Origin: Patellaria atrata CBS 101060
Lineage: Eukaryota; Ascomycota; Dothideomycetes; Patellariales; Patellariaceae
Reading direction: 5' to 3'
DNA: 64,000 bases
Assembly: GCA_010093705.1 (NCBI GenBank)
Contig: MU006124.1
Span: 1 to 64,000 of the forward strand
The notes below the pieces were generated by a model. The model had not been told where the DNA came from and did not search any database. It saw nothing but the letters and a program-made list of their open reading frames with translations. Positions 1-14,324 of the stretch are shown here, piece by piece (the stretch's first letter is position 1; each line of letters opens with the position of its first letter). Both the position numbers and the translations under genes were made by a program.

Positions 1-147
1 AGTGTAAAGAGATTAAGTTAAGGAAAGAAGAAGTTATAGTCGCGCGATCTACTAGTATCAAGCACGTAGCGGTAGAACCTCGGCGCGACTACTACTAATA
101 AGGGAAAGTAGGAAATGATAATCTATGATATCGTCATAAATATAATT
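1..147. other. Unassigned edge segment
   Basis: This edge stretch keeps more C and G than the DNA to its right and has no readable gene. It does not match the interior of element H, which becomes recognisable from about 148, so it is probably the end of another insertion that lies mostly outside the window. No family could be assigned. Confidence 0.3.
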
Positions 148-1931
148 TAGATAAAATCTATTATAAGTAATAACTTTAATTAATTACTCTAATAATAGTT
201 TATAAAAAATTAAAGTTATAAATTTATATATTAATTAATAATCTTTATATCTTTATTTATTTATAAGTAATAAATTATAAATAGTTTCTATTTCACTTTT
301 ATTAATTTATAAAGTTTATCTATAAATATAAAAATAAATTATAGACTATAATTTAATATTATTATCTTTAATATACTATATATCTATTATATATATTTAT
401 AGTATAGCTTTATAGCTATTTTAATCGAGATATCTTTAATATAAAAAAGTAAAATCGCTTTCTTTTCTAGTTAATCTATTACTATAAATATTATTTCGAA
501 TTCGTGCGTATTCTTAGAGAATAATTTAAAGTTAAAGATAATATATTACTAATATTTATCTCTAATTAATAGTAATTTTAATAAATTAGGGATTTTATCT
601 CTTAATATATATATTTAATAATAGATATAATAGTTCTAAATATATTTATTTATATTAATTATTAATCTAAATTAATAATATTATATTTAAATTAGTTCTT
701 TTATCTTTTTAATTTCTAGATATTCTATAATTAATATATTATATATATTTTATATTAAATATATTCTAAAATTATTTATATCTAAAATTATAAATCTATT
801 AAATTTAATAAATAAATTATTCTATAATTTTTAATATCTTTTTTTAACTTTAACTTATTTTTAATATATTAATAGAGAGTTATACTTCTAGTTTATTTCT
901 AATATTTAATTTATTAATAAATATATTACTAATAACTCTTATTTTTAATTAAGTTTATTTTAAATATATTATTTTAAATTTATAAATATATCTTTTCTTT
1001 CTTCTATTTTATATTTAACTTTCTTTTCTTTTTTAATTATAGTGAGAATTATAGAGTAAATAAATATAGACTTTAACCTAAAATTAAGATTAATATATTT
1101 CTTTAATATATTATTTCTTTCTTTTAAAGTTTTAATTATTATAAACTCTTAATTTTAAGTTTTAGCTCTTTTTATCTTCTATAAAAGCTTAATTATTACT
1201 ATTTTAATTATTATTATCTAGATCTTAAATCTTAACTTTAAAGTGTACTTTTTTATTATTCTCTTTTTAAAGGTTATATATTTCTTATTACTTTAAGATA
1301 TCTTTTTAAGTAGTAATTATTATTTTATTAAAAGTTAAAAAAATATTATTATTATATTTAAGTTAATTAATATTTAAGTTTATATTATAATATTTTTATC
1401 TTTTATTATCTTTAAATCTTTTTATTTATAGGAGAATATATTTATTATAATATTTTAAACTTTAAATTAATATATAATTTAAAAGTGGAAATTAGAGAAA
1501 ACTTTACTTTATTAAATTTATTTAATATTAAATAATTATTTCGTAATAAAGTATTTTAATACTCTATAATTAATAATTATAATAAAGAGAATTTATTATA
1601 ACTTTATTAATATACTTCTTCACTTAATTAATACTTTTATTATAGTTAATATTTTCTTATTATAGATTTTATATCTTAATTTTATCTCTAATAACGTCTT
1701 AATTTAAAAGATAATTAACCTTTAAATATATCTATAAAGTTATAATATAATTATTATAATAACTCTATTACTATAGTTAAACTCGATTTTCGTCTTAAAT
1801 AGAGGATTATAATATATTAATATTTAATTTAATAAAATTAGCTTTTTTATTTTCTTAAATATCTTTTTTTCTTTTTATTTAAGTAATTTCTAAACCTCTT
1901 TTTATATCTATATTATTAATAATCGTATAAC

Positions 1932-2469
1932 TATTACGGTTATAAGTTATAGGAATATATAGATAATAAGTGAGAGGAAGAAAGAAACACCACTTAAAAG
2001 AACTACGAATAAAATAAGTAATAACGAGTTACGTGATTTAGATATTTAGATATTTAGACGTTTTAGTCGTAAAGAACGACTAAACGACCGGACGATTAAA
2101 ACGACTAGAGTATAGGCAATTAAATTAATTATAAAGGATAAAAATATTTAAAAACGGTCTTTTCTTTATATATTTAGATTCTTCTTAATTATTCTTACTA
2201 TTAATCTTATTTATAGATTTAGATATTACGGTTTTAAACTTAACTTCACTTATTATACTATTTCTATATAGTACGTCTTATCTTATTATAAGTAGTACCT
2301 GAAGTTAAGGAGTTAATAAGTTATACCGATAACTTAAAATATCTTTATTATACGTATCCTATCACTTTATTAAACCTATCTTTATAGTTAACCACGTTAA
2401 GTGAGAAGCTAGGCGCGTTTCTAGACTTATCTAGTTCCGTCTTAATAAGTATAGACTCCCGTTATAATA
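1932..2469 (+). repeat. 5' LTR of element A
   Basis: 538-bp LTR. It aligns along its length with the 539-bp LTRs of element B and with the 3' LTR of A. Its ends read tatta..aata, the expected RIP form of TGtta..aaCA. Confidence 0.85.
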
Positions 2470-5400
2470 TTATAACTACTATATAGTAGAAAGCGTATAA
2501 TAGACCTAGACACGATATTATTAGCCGTAACTAATATAAAGACGGATAAAGAATATATCTAAGCGTTATATAAATATATTAGTGAACTCGAAAATAAAGA
2601 GATAGTCTAAGAACTTAAGGATTAGCTCGAATAACTTACTATATAGTTACTCTTACTATAGAAGTGAACCGCGAAAGTTAAAGAACCTACACTATACGAT
2701 AGAAAGCGAGACGAGTTAAAAGGATTCTTAATTTAGGTGAGAATCTATTATAAGAGAATAAGGTTAACGGACGATAGTGAATATATACTCGATATATTAA
2801 TATACTTTAAAGGAGACGTCTTAGAATAGTTTAAATCTATCGCACGAGACTATCTTAGGAATAGTGAAGAACACTAAGAAGACGAAATAGTGAAAATCTT
2901 TAAATTATTTCTAAAGTTTAAAGAAACGCTAAAGAATATCTTTAGGGAAGTCGATGAATAATAGATAGTTAAAAGAAAGCTTTAGGGACTTAAATAGAAA
3001 GAGTTAACTTCGAAATATATAACTATATTTTAATAGGTAGTATTAATATTAGGTTAGCCTAATAAACCACTAATAATCGCTTTCTATTAAGGTTTAAAGG
3101 AAGAAGTGAAGGATAAGTAGGTTTATTATAAGAGATTAACAACTATATAGAATATAGTGACCTTAGTAATTAGAATAGATAATAGGTTATATAAGCGTAG
3201 ATAGGAAAAGGGAGGACGGAAGAATATTATAGTTAGGTATAAAAAGAAGGTAATAAGGGCTATAAATAGATAAGATTAAAGGGACCCGATAAACCTCGAC
3301 CGACTATAATAGATAAAATAAAAGAAGTCGAAGAAATAATAATAATTCACCTAAAAAGAAAAAGAACGCTTTATAAATAGAGTATATCTATAATATAGAG
3401 AAGTGAGATACTTTAAGAGAGATTATCTATAAAAAACGTAACCACTCTTATAATATAACCGACGTATATAACTTAAAGTTATACACCTAATATCACTATC
3501 ACTAGTCTTATCGCTCGAAGAAGAAAAGATTAAAGAAATACCACTACCCTACTAGATAAGGGTGAGTAGGCTATTAACGCCGTTCTTAATAGTAGGAAAC
3601 TAGCTAGAAGAGGGAATACTCCGATAATATTTAGAATACTAATAATATTAGGCGTATAGAAATATATATATATATATAGTATTAGAGTGCCTAGTATAGA
3701 ATTAAGGTTAAAGGATTAGAGTATAAATATCTAATAGACTAAGCCTTACGTACCGGATTATAGAATAATAATAACGGCTTAAATAAGAATTTCGAGATTA
3801 GGAGCTAGTTAAACCCGAATTCAACGATAACGTGATTGTCGAAGAATAATAATTAAACCTTATATTAAGAGTAGAAGACTATCTAGCCTTTCGATAGATA
3901 TAATATAAAGAGGACGACTACTTATATTATAAATAGTAGAAGGCTATAGCGAAGTTTAGGAATCGAGACCTTATATATATATATTTACCTAAAAGCGAAT
4001 ACTAGGTAAAAGGATATAAAATCCATGAAGATAGAACGGGAAAACTTAAAAAGAACTAAGAATTCGAACCACTAATAGGCGATTATAGGAAGTACGATAG
4101 TTTCGACTATATAGATAAGCTTAGATATAGGCGATATTATTAGACACTAATCTATACGGGATATATAGTAGTAACGTGGGAAGACTACGAATATAGTATA
4201 GATTATTAGTACTATAAAGGTCTAGAAGAAGAGTTCTATAAAGGAAAGATATTTCTATAGGAGATAGAAGTACTCTAAAATAATAAAGAGATACTTAAGT
4301 ATATTACTAAATATAACGTATAAGACTTCGGATAGTGCGTAATAAAAAGTATATAATATAACTATTATATAGTATAGAGATAGAGAGTAGGAATTAAGAG
4401 TAATTCTAGCTACGACGTAATTACTAAGAGAGAGTGTCGAGAACTCGAATATAAAGAATATTGTAAAGGCCCGTATTATAATAGATATAATAGACTACAC
4501 TAGGTTAAGTGTATAGAACCCGGCTACCTAGCGTATAGCTACGTAAAAAACTACTAAGCCACTTAAGGTAGGGATAATCGAGAAGTAAGGCTCCTAAGTT
4601 CCTTAGAATCCTATAAAGTAACGATAGAACGCTTTAAGTAGAGATTATTATACACGGTAAGAGAATGATAGCGCTAGTTAATAACGGCGCCACCGATTCG
4701 TTTATCTTACCCCGATAAGTAGAAAAGAAGAGTATATCTTATATAAAACTTAAGAATCTAGTCCCGCTACGACTAGGAAATAGCGAAGGAATAGGATATA
4801 GATAAGGTCTAATTAACTTTAGGACTATACTAGTAGAAGTTAATATATAAGGGAAGGTAACTACTTAACGTATCCTTATAACCGATCTAGGAGATATAGA
4901 TATAATTCTAGAGATAGACTAGTTATAAATAGTGAACTCGGATATTAACTAGAAGATAAGAAGTATCTAAATTAATCGAGACGCCTTAAGAAAGGATAGA
5001 GTTAAGCGAATAAAATATACTAAGAAGACGGACGCTAGTATATCCGTAGAGCGTATTTCGTATTATAAGATAATAAAGATCTATAGAAATAAATCTAAGA
5101 GCGTAGGAGTAGTATAGCTTAGGAAAATAAACGTTAAGAAGATTTCTAAAGAATCTAAGATACCTAAAGAGTATAGCGAGTTTAAAGATTTATTTAAGGA
5201 AGATATAACGACTATACTTCCGGATCACTAGACGTGGGATTATAAAATAATGCTAAAGGAGGGTATAAAACTATAACCTAGTCCTATTTACCTATTATCA
5301 CGAGAATAATATATAGCACTCGAAGAATATATCCGCACTAACTTAAAAAAGGGATATATACGATCTAGCGAAAGCTCGATAGCTTCACCGATTCTATTCG

Positions 5401-8049
5401 TACTAAAAAAGAATAGTAAGCTAAGATTATATATCGACTATAGATAGCTAAACGATACCACGGTTAAGAATAGATATCTATTACCCTTAATCTTAGAAAT
5501 CTAAGATAGATTATAAGGAGTAAAATAGTTCACGAAATTCGATATTCGAGAAGGTTACTATCGAATTAGAATGAAAGAAGATAAAGAATAGAAGATAGCT
5601 ATAAGAACGAGGTTTAGACTATATAAATATATAGTAATACTATTCGACTTAACTAACGCCCTAGCGACGTTTTAAGTAATAATTAATTATATACTAAGAG
5701 AATATTTAGACGTATTTATAACTACTTACCTAGATAATATATTAATATACACGAACGGAACACTCGAAGAGTATAGGAAGTATATAAAGAAAGTATTAAC
5801 GAAGTTACGAGAGAAGAGACTCCTAGTACACCTAGATAAATACGAATTCTATATTAGAGAAACGGAATTCCTAGGCTTTATTATTACCACTAAAGGTATA
5901 TAAGTAGACCCGAAGAAGATAGCCGTAGTTAAAGACTAGTCGACGCTAAAAAACGTAAAGAACGTATAATCGTTCTTAGGCTTCGTGAACTACTATAGAA
6001 AGTTTATTTAAGGGTACTTAAAGATAATCACACTACTATCGGAATTAATAAAGAAGGAAAATACCTTCGTTTAGATAGAAAAGGCGTAGAAAATATTTAA
6101 TAAACTTAAGAAAAGATTTACTATAGTATCTATCCTAGTTATATTTAACCTAGAGAAATTAATAGTGCTCGAAACTAACGTATCTAACTATATACTAGGT
6201 GTATATATAAGTTAACTAGATAAGAAAGGACGACTATATCTAATAACCTTTCATTCACGGAAGTTTATAGCTATAGAGTTAAACTACGACGTACACGATA
6301 AAGAATTATTAGCAATTGTCGACGTATTTAAATAGTGGAGGTTATACCTTAAAGAACCTAAGTACACTATAAAAGTTTAGTTAGATTATCAAAACTTAAT
6401 AAACTTCCTCACGATAAAGAAGTTAAATCGAAGATAAGTAAGATAGATAGAAACACTCGTATCTTTTAACTTTAAAATATTCTATAGGCTAGAAGTCGAA
6501 AATAAACTAGCCGACGTTATAAGTAAAAGATCTAACTACTTAAAAAGAACGAAACCGGTATATAACGCGATACTAAAGAGAGAAAATAACGCGATTATCT
6601 ATAACTAGCTAAGATTAGCTATAATACTAATAATCGAATCTACGAGAGAATAACAAATTCGTGATACCTATTAGAAGGATAGTATAATAGAAGAGTTCCG
6701 AAAGGGTAATAACCCTAGAGTAATAAAAATAGCTTAAGGAATATAGCTATATAATAGACTCGTATATATACTAACGATACTACGAAAGACTCTTACTAAA
6801 GAGATCTATAAGGCACTAGTATATAGTCACTAAGGTATTAATAAAACCTTAGAAAGGATCTTAAGGAATTACTATTTCCTAGGAGTAAGAAGTATAGTAA
6901 AGTAAGTTATCTTAAAGTATAATAATTATATACGAAATAAGAGTGTAAAGCACGCATTTTACGGATAAATACAATATATCGAGTCACCGAAGCGAGTATA
7001 GAACTTAATAATAATGGACTTTATTATAGGTCTACTAGGATCTAAAGATCTAACGATAAAAGTAAAGTATAACACGATACTAGTTATCGTGGAATAACTA
7101 ATAAAGTTCACCTACTTTATACTAGTAAAGACGACGATAATAGCACTATAAGTAGTAGTATTAGTGATAAAAATAATACTAGCGAATCACTAGATACTAA
7201 GAGAGATTATCTTAGATAGAGATAAACTATTTAAATTAGCGTTTTAGTAGACTCTAGTACAAAGTTTAGGGGTAAATTATAAGCTATTAACTAGCTTTTA
7301 TCTATAGATAGATAGCTAAACTAAGAGAATAAATTAATCTCTAAAATAGTACTTACGTAACTATATAAATTACTAGTAGAATAACTAGGTAGAACTACTA
7401 CTAATAGCGTAATTCGTATATAATAACGCGAAATCCGATACTATAAAGGTTTTACCCTTCTATACGAATTACGGTTTCGAACTAGAAGTATATCGTGAGC
7501 CTAGAATAGTTTAAAGTATTTTATAAGAAGTAACGTTAAAAGTCGGGTAAATTAAAGAATTATATATATAGCTATTACGAGATATAACTTTCTAGACGAT
7601 AAGGGCTATAAAGTATAGCAATTAATATAGGTCGCTAGAACCGATCTTTAAAAGGGGGGATAAAGTTTACTTATTATAGAAAAACCTTAAAATAAAACGA
7701 CCTAATAAGAAACTAGACTATAAAAAAATCGGCCCTTTTAGAATTAAATAAGTTAAAGGAAAAGTTAATTACGAGTTAAAGCTATTATAGAGGATAAAGA
7801 TATATCTAGTTTTCCACGTATCACTTCTAGAACTAGTATATACTAACGCTAAACTCTAAACACGATCTATAGAACTTAAGGAAGAAGATATCTACGAAGT
7901 AGAACGAATCTTAGACCTATAACGAGTAGATAGTTAGTATAAATACTTAGTAAAGTGAAAAGGCTATAAATATATAGATAACACGTGGGAACCACTTAAG
8001 TATTTAACGAACTACGATTAGAAACTTAAATAGTTTTATCGCTAAAACT

Positions 8050-8713
8050 AGAGAATTCTAGACCCTCGAGGGCGGAGAAATCTAAACTAGACTAACTAGA
8101 AGAAGATACGATAGCGGAGGAAGAAGAAACGATCGAGGAAGCTCGCTACCCTTTAACTACTCGCTCTAAAGTCTTAAGTTCCTTAATAGAACTAAGTTTA
8201 TAGCGAGATATCTTAAATTCCTTCTCTTTAAGGGAACGAAGTTATTTATAAAGACGACGGGCGTGAACGCGAGCGGCTCTCACCTAAGCACTCGCCTAAG
8301 TACGGACTTACTCCTTATAATTAAGAGTAAGTTCTTTATCGTTCTTAATAGTAGCTAACTTAGAACGAGTTCGGGCTTTTAAAGTATCGAGCTTATCTTA
8401 ATCCTTTTATATCACTATAAGATCGCATTTTAAACCACGAGCGAGACACTTAGAATAGAAACTAGAAGGGATATCGATAATATAAGAATAAGAAGAATAA
8501 CGATAAGCGGAATAAAGAGTTAGTATAGGACGACCGTATAGAGTAATACGGGTAGCGTAACGTTAGCGATAGACTAGACGGGGTTTAGCTTTTAGTATCT
8601 CGGAAGAAAGGAAAGAGAGGTATATACGACTTAATAGATAGATAACACGTCTATTATATATCTAAGTAAAAGAAATAAACTCTTAGAATAAGAGTTAAGA
8701 AGAGGGAGGATAG
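8050..8713. other. Tail between chromodomain and 3' LTR of A
   Basis: About 660 bp follow the chromodomain before the 3' LTR. The same stretch is present in element B (50288-50943), so it belongs to the family and is not a chance insertion. I cannot assign a product to it. It could be untranslated sequence or an extra family-specific part. Confidence 0.5.
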
Positions 8714-9566
8714 TATTACGGCTATAAGTTATAGGAATATATAGATAACGAGTAAGGGGAAGAAAGGAACACCACTCGGGAGAACTATAGATAAAATGAG
8801 TAATAGCGAGTCACGTGATTTGGACGTTTAGACGTTTGGACGTTTTAATCGTAGAGAACGACTAAACGACCGAACGATTAGAACGACTAGGGAGGATTAT
8901 ATAACTTAGACGTTTAGACGTTTAGACGTTTTAGTCGTAGAGAACGACTAAATAACCGGACGACTAAAACGACTAAAGTATAGGCAACCAAATTAACTAT
9001 AGAGGATAGAAATATTTAAAGATAATCTTTCCCTTATATATTTAGATTCTTCGTAGTTATTCTTACTATTAATCTTACCTATAAATTTAAATATTATAGT
9101 TTTAAACTTAACTTCACTTATTATATTATTTCTATATAATACGTCTTATCTTATTATAAGTAGTACCCGAAGTTAAGAAGTTAGTAAATTATACTAATAA
9201 CTTAAAATATCTTTATTATATATATTCTATTATTTTACTAAATTTACCTTTATAGTTAACCACGTTAAGTGAGAAGTTAGGCGTATTTCTAAACTTATTT
9301 AATTTTATTTTAATATAATAATTATCACTTATTAATCTTTTTACTTTCCTATATTTAGCGGGTTTATTTATATTTAACTTAATTATATTATTAGGAAATT
9401 CCGTTAACCGATAAGGCTATTTAAGCTTATAATTATTATTTATAACTCTCTCTTTTTCTTAACTTAATCTTTTTACTTAATAGTAGTTATATATAATTAA
9501 TATTAATAGATTAACTCTTAATACTATAAATATTATATTTAATAAATATAAACTCCTATTATAATA
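8714..9566 (+). repeat. 3' LTR of element A, enlarged
   Basis: 853 bp instead of about 538. Two events explain the extra length: a tandem copy of a CGAC-rich module (period about 87 bp, first copy near 8823 and second near 8909), and a 223-bp insertion at 9315-9537. The remaining sequence follows the 5' LTR to its end. Confidence 0.8.
9315..9537. mobile_element. 223-bp insertion within A's 3' LTR
   Basis: The insertion is bracketed by the five-base repeat tttaa (9310-9314 and 9538-9542). It begins tataataa and ends atattata, consistent with RIP-changed TG..CA ends of a small solo LTR. A MITE is the alternative. It has no coding capacity. Confidence 0.6.
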
Positions 9567-12500
9567 ATAATTTATCTAAATTTCTTTAGAAATTTTCGAT
9601 AAAAGTTATAGAATTTATTAAATAATAAAATTCTCTTTATATTTATTAGTAACTTTTAATTTTAGACTATTTTAGTCTTTTCTAAATCTATTACTATTCT
9701 ATTAATATTAATAATAAAGCTAAGAAATTTTATTTTTATTATATAAAATTTACTTTTCTTAATATTAATTTATAGACCGGCCTTAATTAATACTTTTAAT
9801 ATTTTCGCGACGTGAGTTTAATACTTTAATAGATATTTAAAGTAGATTAATATATTATTAATATATATTATATAAAAGTTATTTAAATATTAAAAGAACG
9901 CCTTATTAATAAATTATTAAAATAAGATTAAACTATTATATAATTTAAAAGATAGTATTTTATACTTAAATAATTTATATTTTATTTAAAAGATAATAAA
10001 ATTTTCGACTAATTTCTTTATTTAAATTTAATAGAATATTTATTTTATATTAAGTTTTATAAATATCTTTATTTATCGAAGGCGTATTAATATTTCTTTA
10101 ATTAGAGATAATAGATATTTATTCTTCTTAATAATATTATTTAACTTTTTATAGTTAATATAAAATCTTTAACCTCTTTTTAACTTTTTAATAAATAATA
10201 CTAAAGACGCGTATAATATCTCGCTTAAAATAATAAATCTCTTTTAAAAATACTTTTTTAGATAGTTCTTTATTAGCTATAAATATTTAATAAATATATT
10301 ATATAAAAAGTTAATAGTAAGATTATTATTTTAATCTAATATTATATTATAATTTATATTTTCTCTAAATAATAGTAATTTATTAAATATAAATTTCGAG
10401 AATATATAAATTAAATAATAATATTTCTTAAGTAACTTTTTATAAATTATCGCTTTATAAATATCTTTATTTTTATTTAGAGAATTTTTATTTTTTAAAA
10501 GTTAATTTTATATTAAAAAGTTAATTTTATATAAATTTATAATATTTATAATAATATCTTTATACTTTATATTTTTTAGATAATTTTCTCTATTAACTAA
10601 GTAGATATTTATATAGATTCTAGTAATATTAACTTATTTATTTAACTTTAACTTTAACTTTTTAGAGAGTTCCGATATCTTTCTCTCTATTAGATTTAAT
10701 AGTTTTAATTTTATTTTTTAAAAATTAAAGTTAATATTTTTAGTCTATAAACTTAATTACTTTTATTAAAATAGTTATAATTTTCTTCTTTAATTAATTA
10801 ATATTTTCTATTAATTACGTTCTTATTTATTAATAGCTTTATCTTATTATTTTATATCGAATTAATATTATAAGTTAATTTAAGTTTATAGCTCGTTCTT
10901 TAAAATTATAATATCTTATTATTAGTCTTTAATTATAATAGTTTATTCTAGTTAAATAATTCGATAATACTTATAATTAAGTAAATTATTAGTTTTAGAA
11001 AACTACTTCTTACTTATAAGTATATTATTATAATTTATATCTATTATTATAATCGATATTAATTACTTTTATTCTTTAATTATAAGACTTATTTTAAGTA
11101 TTTAATTAATTAATACTATTTTTAAATTATTAAAAGTATTAACTTTAATCTTCTAATTTATCTTTCTAACTTTAATTTTAAGATATTATTTTAAAGCGGG
11201 TAACTATCTCTTATTTAATAAAATATACTTTTAAACTTTAATATTAATTAAAGCTTTAAGTTATATTATAATTCTATTCTTTAAGATTTAATATAATATT
11301 ATAAATAGTTTTTTTAATACTAGATTATTAATTAATATTATTAATACTTCTATTATTAATTTTAATATAAAGTCTTTATTTAAAATTTCTTATTTTTCGA
11401 ATTTAATTTTAAATTAAATTTTAAGTTCTAATATTTATCTTTTTAAATTAACTTTATTTTAATTATCTTCTTTAATCTCTAATATTTTAACGTTTTATAT
11501 TTAGTCTTATTATAGTTAAAGTAGTTACTTATAAATTTCTAAATAATTATAATCTACTTTATTACTTATAATATTATAAATAAGATAATTTCTCCACTTT
11601 TTAATTAATATAAAATTCTATTTATTATTATTAAAATAAAAGTTATTTTAATTAGTTTATTATATTTTTAACTCTTTTTATAAACTTTATTAGCTTTATT
11701 TAATCTTTTTAACTTTTATATCTATATTATAACTTTATTATAGTATTTTTAAAAGTTAATTTTATTATTATTTATAACTTTCGTTATTATTAGTTTTAAA
11801 TTATTATAAAGTTTATTATAAAGTTCCTCTTTCTATTAATTATATAATAATTTAACTTTATTAGCTAGCTAGATAAATATAAACTAGAATTTTAGAAAAT
11901 TTATTAAATAACTTTATTTTAACTTCTTTAATTTATCTTTAACTTTTAATTATCTATTTAAGTTCTTATAAATTTAGTCTAGAAATCTTATTAATTTTAT
12001 TAAAATTATATTATTTTTCTCTAATTTTAAGAAAAAGTATATATATTTAATTATTTTACTATTAATTTATATTTTAATATAGATAATTTTCGTTCTTTTA
12101 TCTTAAAATTAATTATTATTAATATAAAGTTTATTATTTATCTTACTCTTTTACTTTTTATAGATTAACTTCTTACTATTAATTAATTTTAATAGATTAA
12201 AGAACTTTTTTATCTTATTATCGCCTTTACTTTTAAAGTTTTTAGTTAAGTTAGCTATTCTAATTTAATTATTCTAATTTAATTATTATAATTATATAAT
12301 ATTAATAATTCTTTATTATTAAATTTATCGTTAAATTAAATGTTTTTTTAATCTAGTTTAGATTATTTAATTTATCTCTTTAAATTATTAATCTTATTTT
12401 AAAGGCGTTTTATAATTTCTTTATTTATTTAATATATTTATAGCTTTAATTATAAGTTAAATATTATTTTATTAATAAGATTTACTATCTTTCTAAGTTA

Positions 12501-13108
12501 TATCTCTTAAATTATAAGCTTTATTTTTATATAAAAATACTTTATTATAAACTAGTCTAGACTTTTAATTATCTATTTTTTCGCTTTATCGATTATATTA
12601 ATATTTTAATTATCTATAATAATAGTATATTTAAAAGACTTTTCTTTTTTTATTATTTTAAAGATTTCTTTTAATAGATTCTATAAATTTACTTTTAAAA
12701 TATTATTAGTAATTTACTAATTAATTATTTCTAATATTAATTTATATTAATATATTTTTTCTTTTTCTTTTAATTTAATATTACTCTTTATTTCTAAATT
12801 TATAGTTAACTTATTATCTATTTATTTTATTAAGATTATTAAAAGTTTAACTATTTTATTTAATTTACTATAATATTTATTTCTTTAAATAATTTATATT
12901 TATTAGTTCTAATCTTTTTTAAATATTAGATTATTATTATTATTAATATTAATACTTTTAAATATTAAATATTTTATTATTAGTAGAGTTTAGCTATTTA
13001 TAAATTCTTAATTAGTCTAATAATTATTTATCGATTAAACTAATATTATACTTTAGTTAAAATATTATATTATCTTTTTAAAGACTATTAAAAGAGAACT
13101 TAATCTAA

Positions 13109-13380
13109 TATAATAATATAATATAACTATAATAATTATATTTTAACTATCTTTATTATTAACTACTAAATATAAAGATTAAGTTAAGAAATAATAATAT
13201 TATAGATTAAATATTTATATATAATAATTTTATTTTATTAAATTTTAATTTAACTATCTTTTATTTAATTAATTAGCGCTTAAAGATCTTTTTTATATTT
13301 AATTTAATAAAGATTTCTTATAAATAAACTAAATACTTAATATAGAAAATATAGAATTAATATTATAATATATTATTATA
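13109..13380 (-). repeat. 5' LTR of element H
   Basis: 272-bp LTR in reverse orientation. Its length equals that of the LTRs of D, E and F and of the solo LTR at 42664-42935. Start tataataata and end tattattata match that family. Confidence 0.85.
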
Positions 13381-13544
13381 TTAGTTAAATAGAAAATAAT
13401 TAAATTAAAACTTAATAAGATAAAATTATTATATATAAATATTTAATTTATAATATTATTATTTCTTAATTTAATCTCTATATTTAATAGTTAATAATAA
13501 AGATAATTAAAATATAATTATTATAATTATACTATATTATTATA
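13381..13544 (+). repeat. Partial forward LTR, same family as H
   Basis: This matches the last 160 bp or so of the 272-bp LTR family in forward orientation and begins exactly where H ends. The simplest reading is that H is inserted into an older LTR whose first part lies left of the window. Confidence 0.65.
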
Positions 13545-14324
13545 CTTTTTAAGTTTAATAAGATAATTATAAAAATTTATATAATTAATTATATAATTAA
13601 TAAATTATATAAAAATAATATTATAAATAAAGTTTATAATTTCTTTTATAAATTAATATTTATTAATATATTCTTTTAATATTAAAGAATTTTTAACTTT
13701 CTTAATTATTAAAATTAAAAGAAAATTAAAGAAAAATAAATTTAAATTTATATATTTCTAAATATTTCTATTTATAACTTTTTCTTTAATAATATTTATT
13801 TATCTTTATTAGTTTATATAATTATTTAATATTATTTAAATAGAGATTATTTTTAAAGATAATATCTTAATTTAATATAATAATAATAAAGTTATAACTT
13901 TCTTTAAATTAAAAAGAATAAAGATAATTAATTAAATTATAAATAAATAAAGATAATAAATATTATTATTAATTTAAAATATTATTAAATTTTAATAAAT
14001 AGATTAAAAAGTATTTAAGTTTTAATATAAATTAAATTTATAATTATTAAATATAAAAATATTAAAAATAATTAAAATAATTATTTTATTATTTAATAAC
14101 TATTTTAAAAAACGTAAAAATATATAAAAATATATAGATAATAACGTTTATATTTATTAAATAATTAAAAATATATAAATAATAATATTAATATTTATTA
14201 AATAATTATTTTAAAGAAATAATATTAATAATTAATATAAAATAATAAAAGATATATTTTATTATTCTTTTTATTAAAACCTTTAATTTAATAAAAAGAC
14301 TTATACTTTAATAAAATTTAAATA
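13545..14324. other. AT-rich desert, no gene seen
   Basis: Almost pure A/T with very few C or G. Short internal repeats of the type attaaataatt occur around 14140-14230. No coding signal or RNA gene was recognised. It is probably a RIP-destroyed repeat. Confidence 0.5.

Larger units (their letters stand above)
1932..9566 (+). mobile_element. Ty3/Gypsy chromovirus A, RIP-broken
   Basis: Chromodomain Gypsy element of 7635 bp. Parts in order: 5' LTR 1932-2469, gag about 2700-3550, protease about 4660-4710, reverse transcriptase about 5270-5760, RNase H about 6170-6560, integrase about 6800-7560, chromodomain about 7890-8040, a 0.65-kb tail, and 3' LTR 8714-9566. A five-base target duplication flanks it (ataac 1927-1931, ataat 9567-9571, differing by one RIP-type change). 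It is broken by RIP in all coding parts, with no long open frame. It keeps more C and G than the element it sits in, so it is younger than H. Confidence 0.88.
148..13380 (-). mobile_element. Gypsy fossil H (reverse strand, split by A)
   Basis: Old Ty3/Gypsy LTR retrotransposon on the minus strand. Its 5' LTR is at 13109-13380, and the interior runs leftward through gag and reverse transcriptase (9572-13108), then RNase H and integrase (148-1931), off the left edge. It was recognised by similarity to elements C-F in this window. Element A is inserted inside it (1932-9566). It is thoroughly broken by RIP, with hundreds of changes and no long open frame. Its age cannot be read from LTR divergence because RIP inflates it, but it predates A. 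Confidence 0.8.

Noticed and set aside
13104-13544. Large inverted repeat that could be read as a hairpin element
   Set aside because: It is explained by a reverse 272-bp LTR next to a partial forward LTR of the same family.
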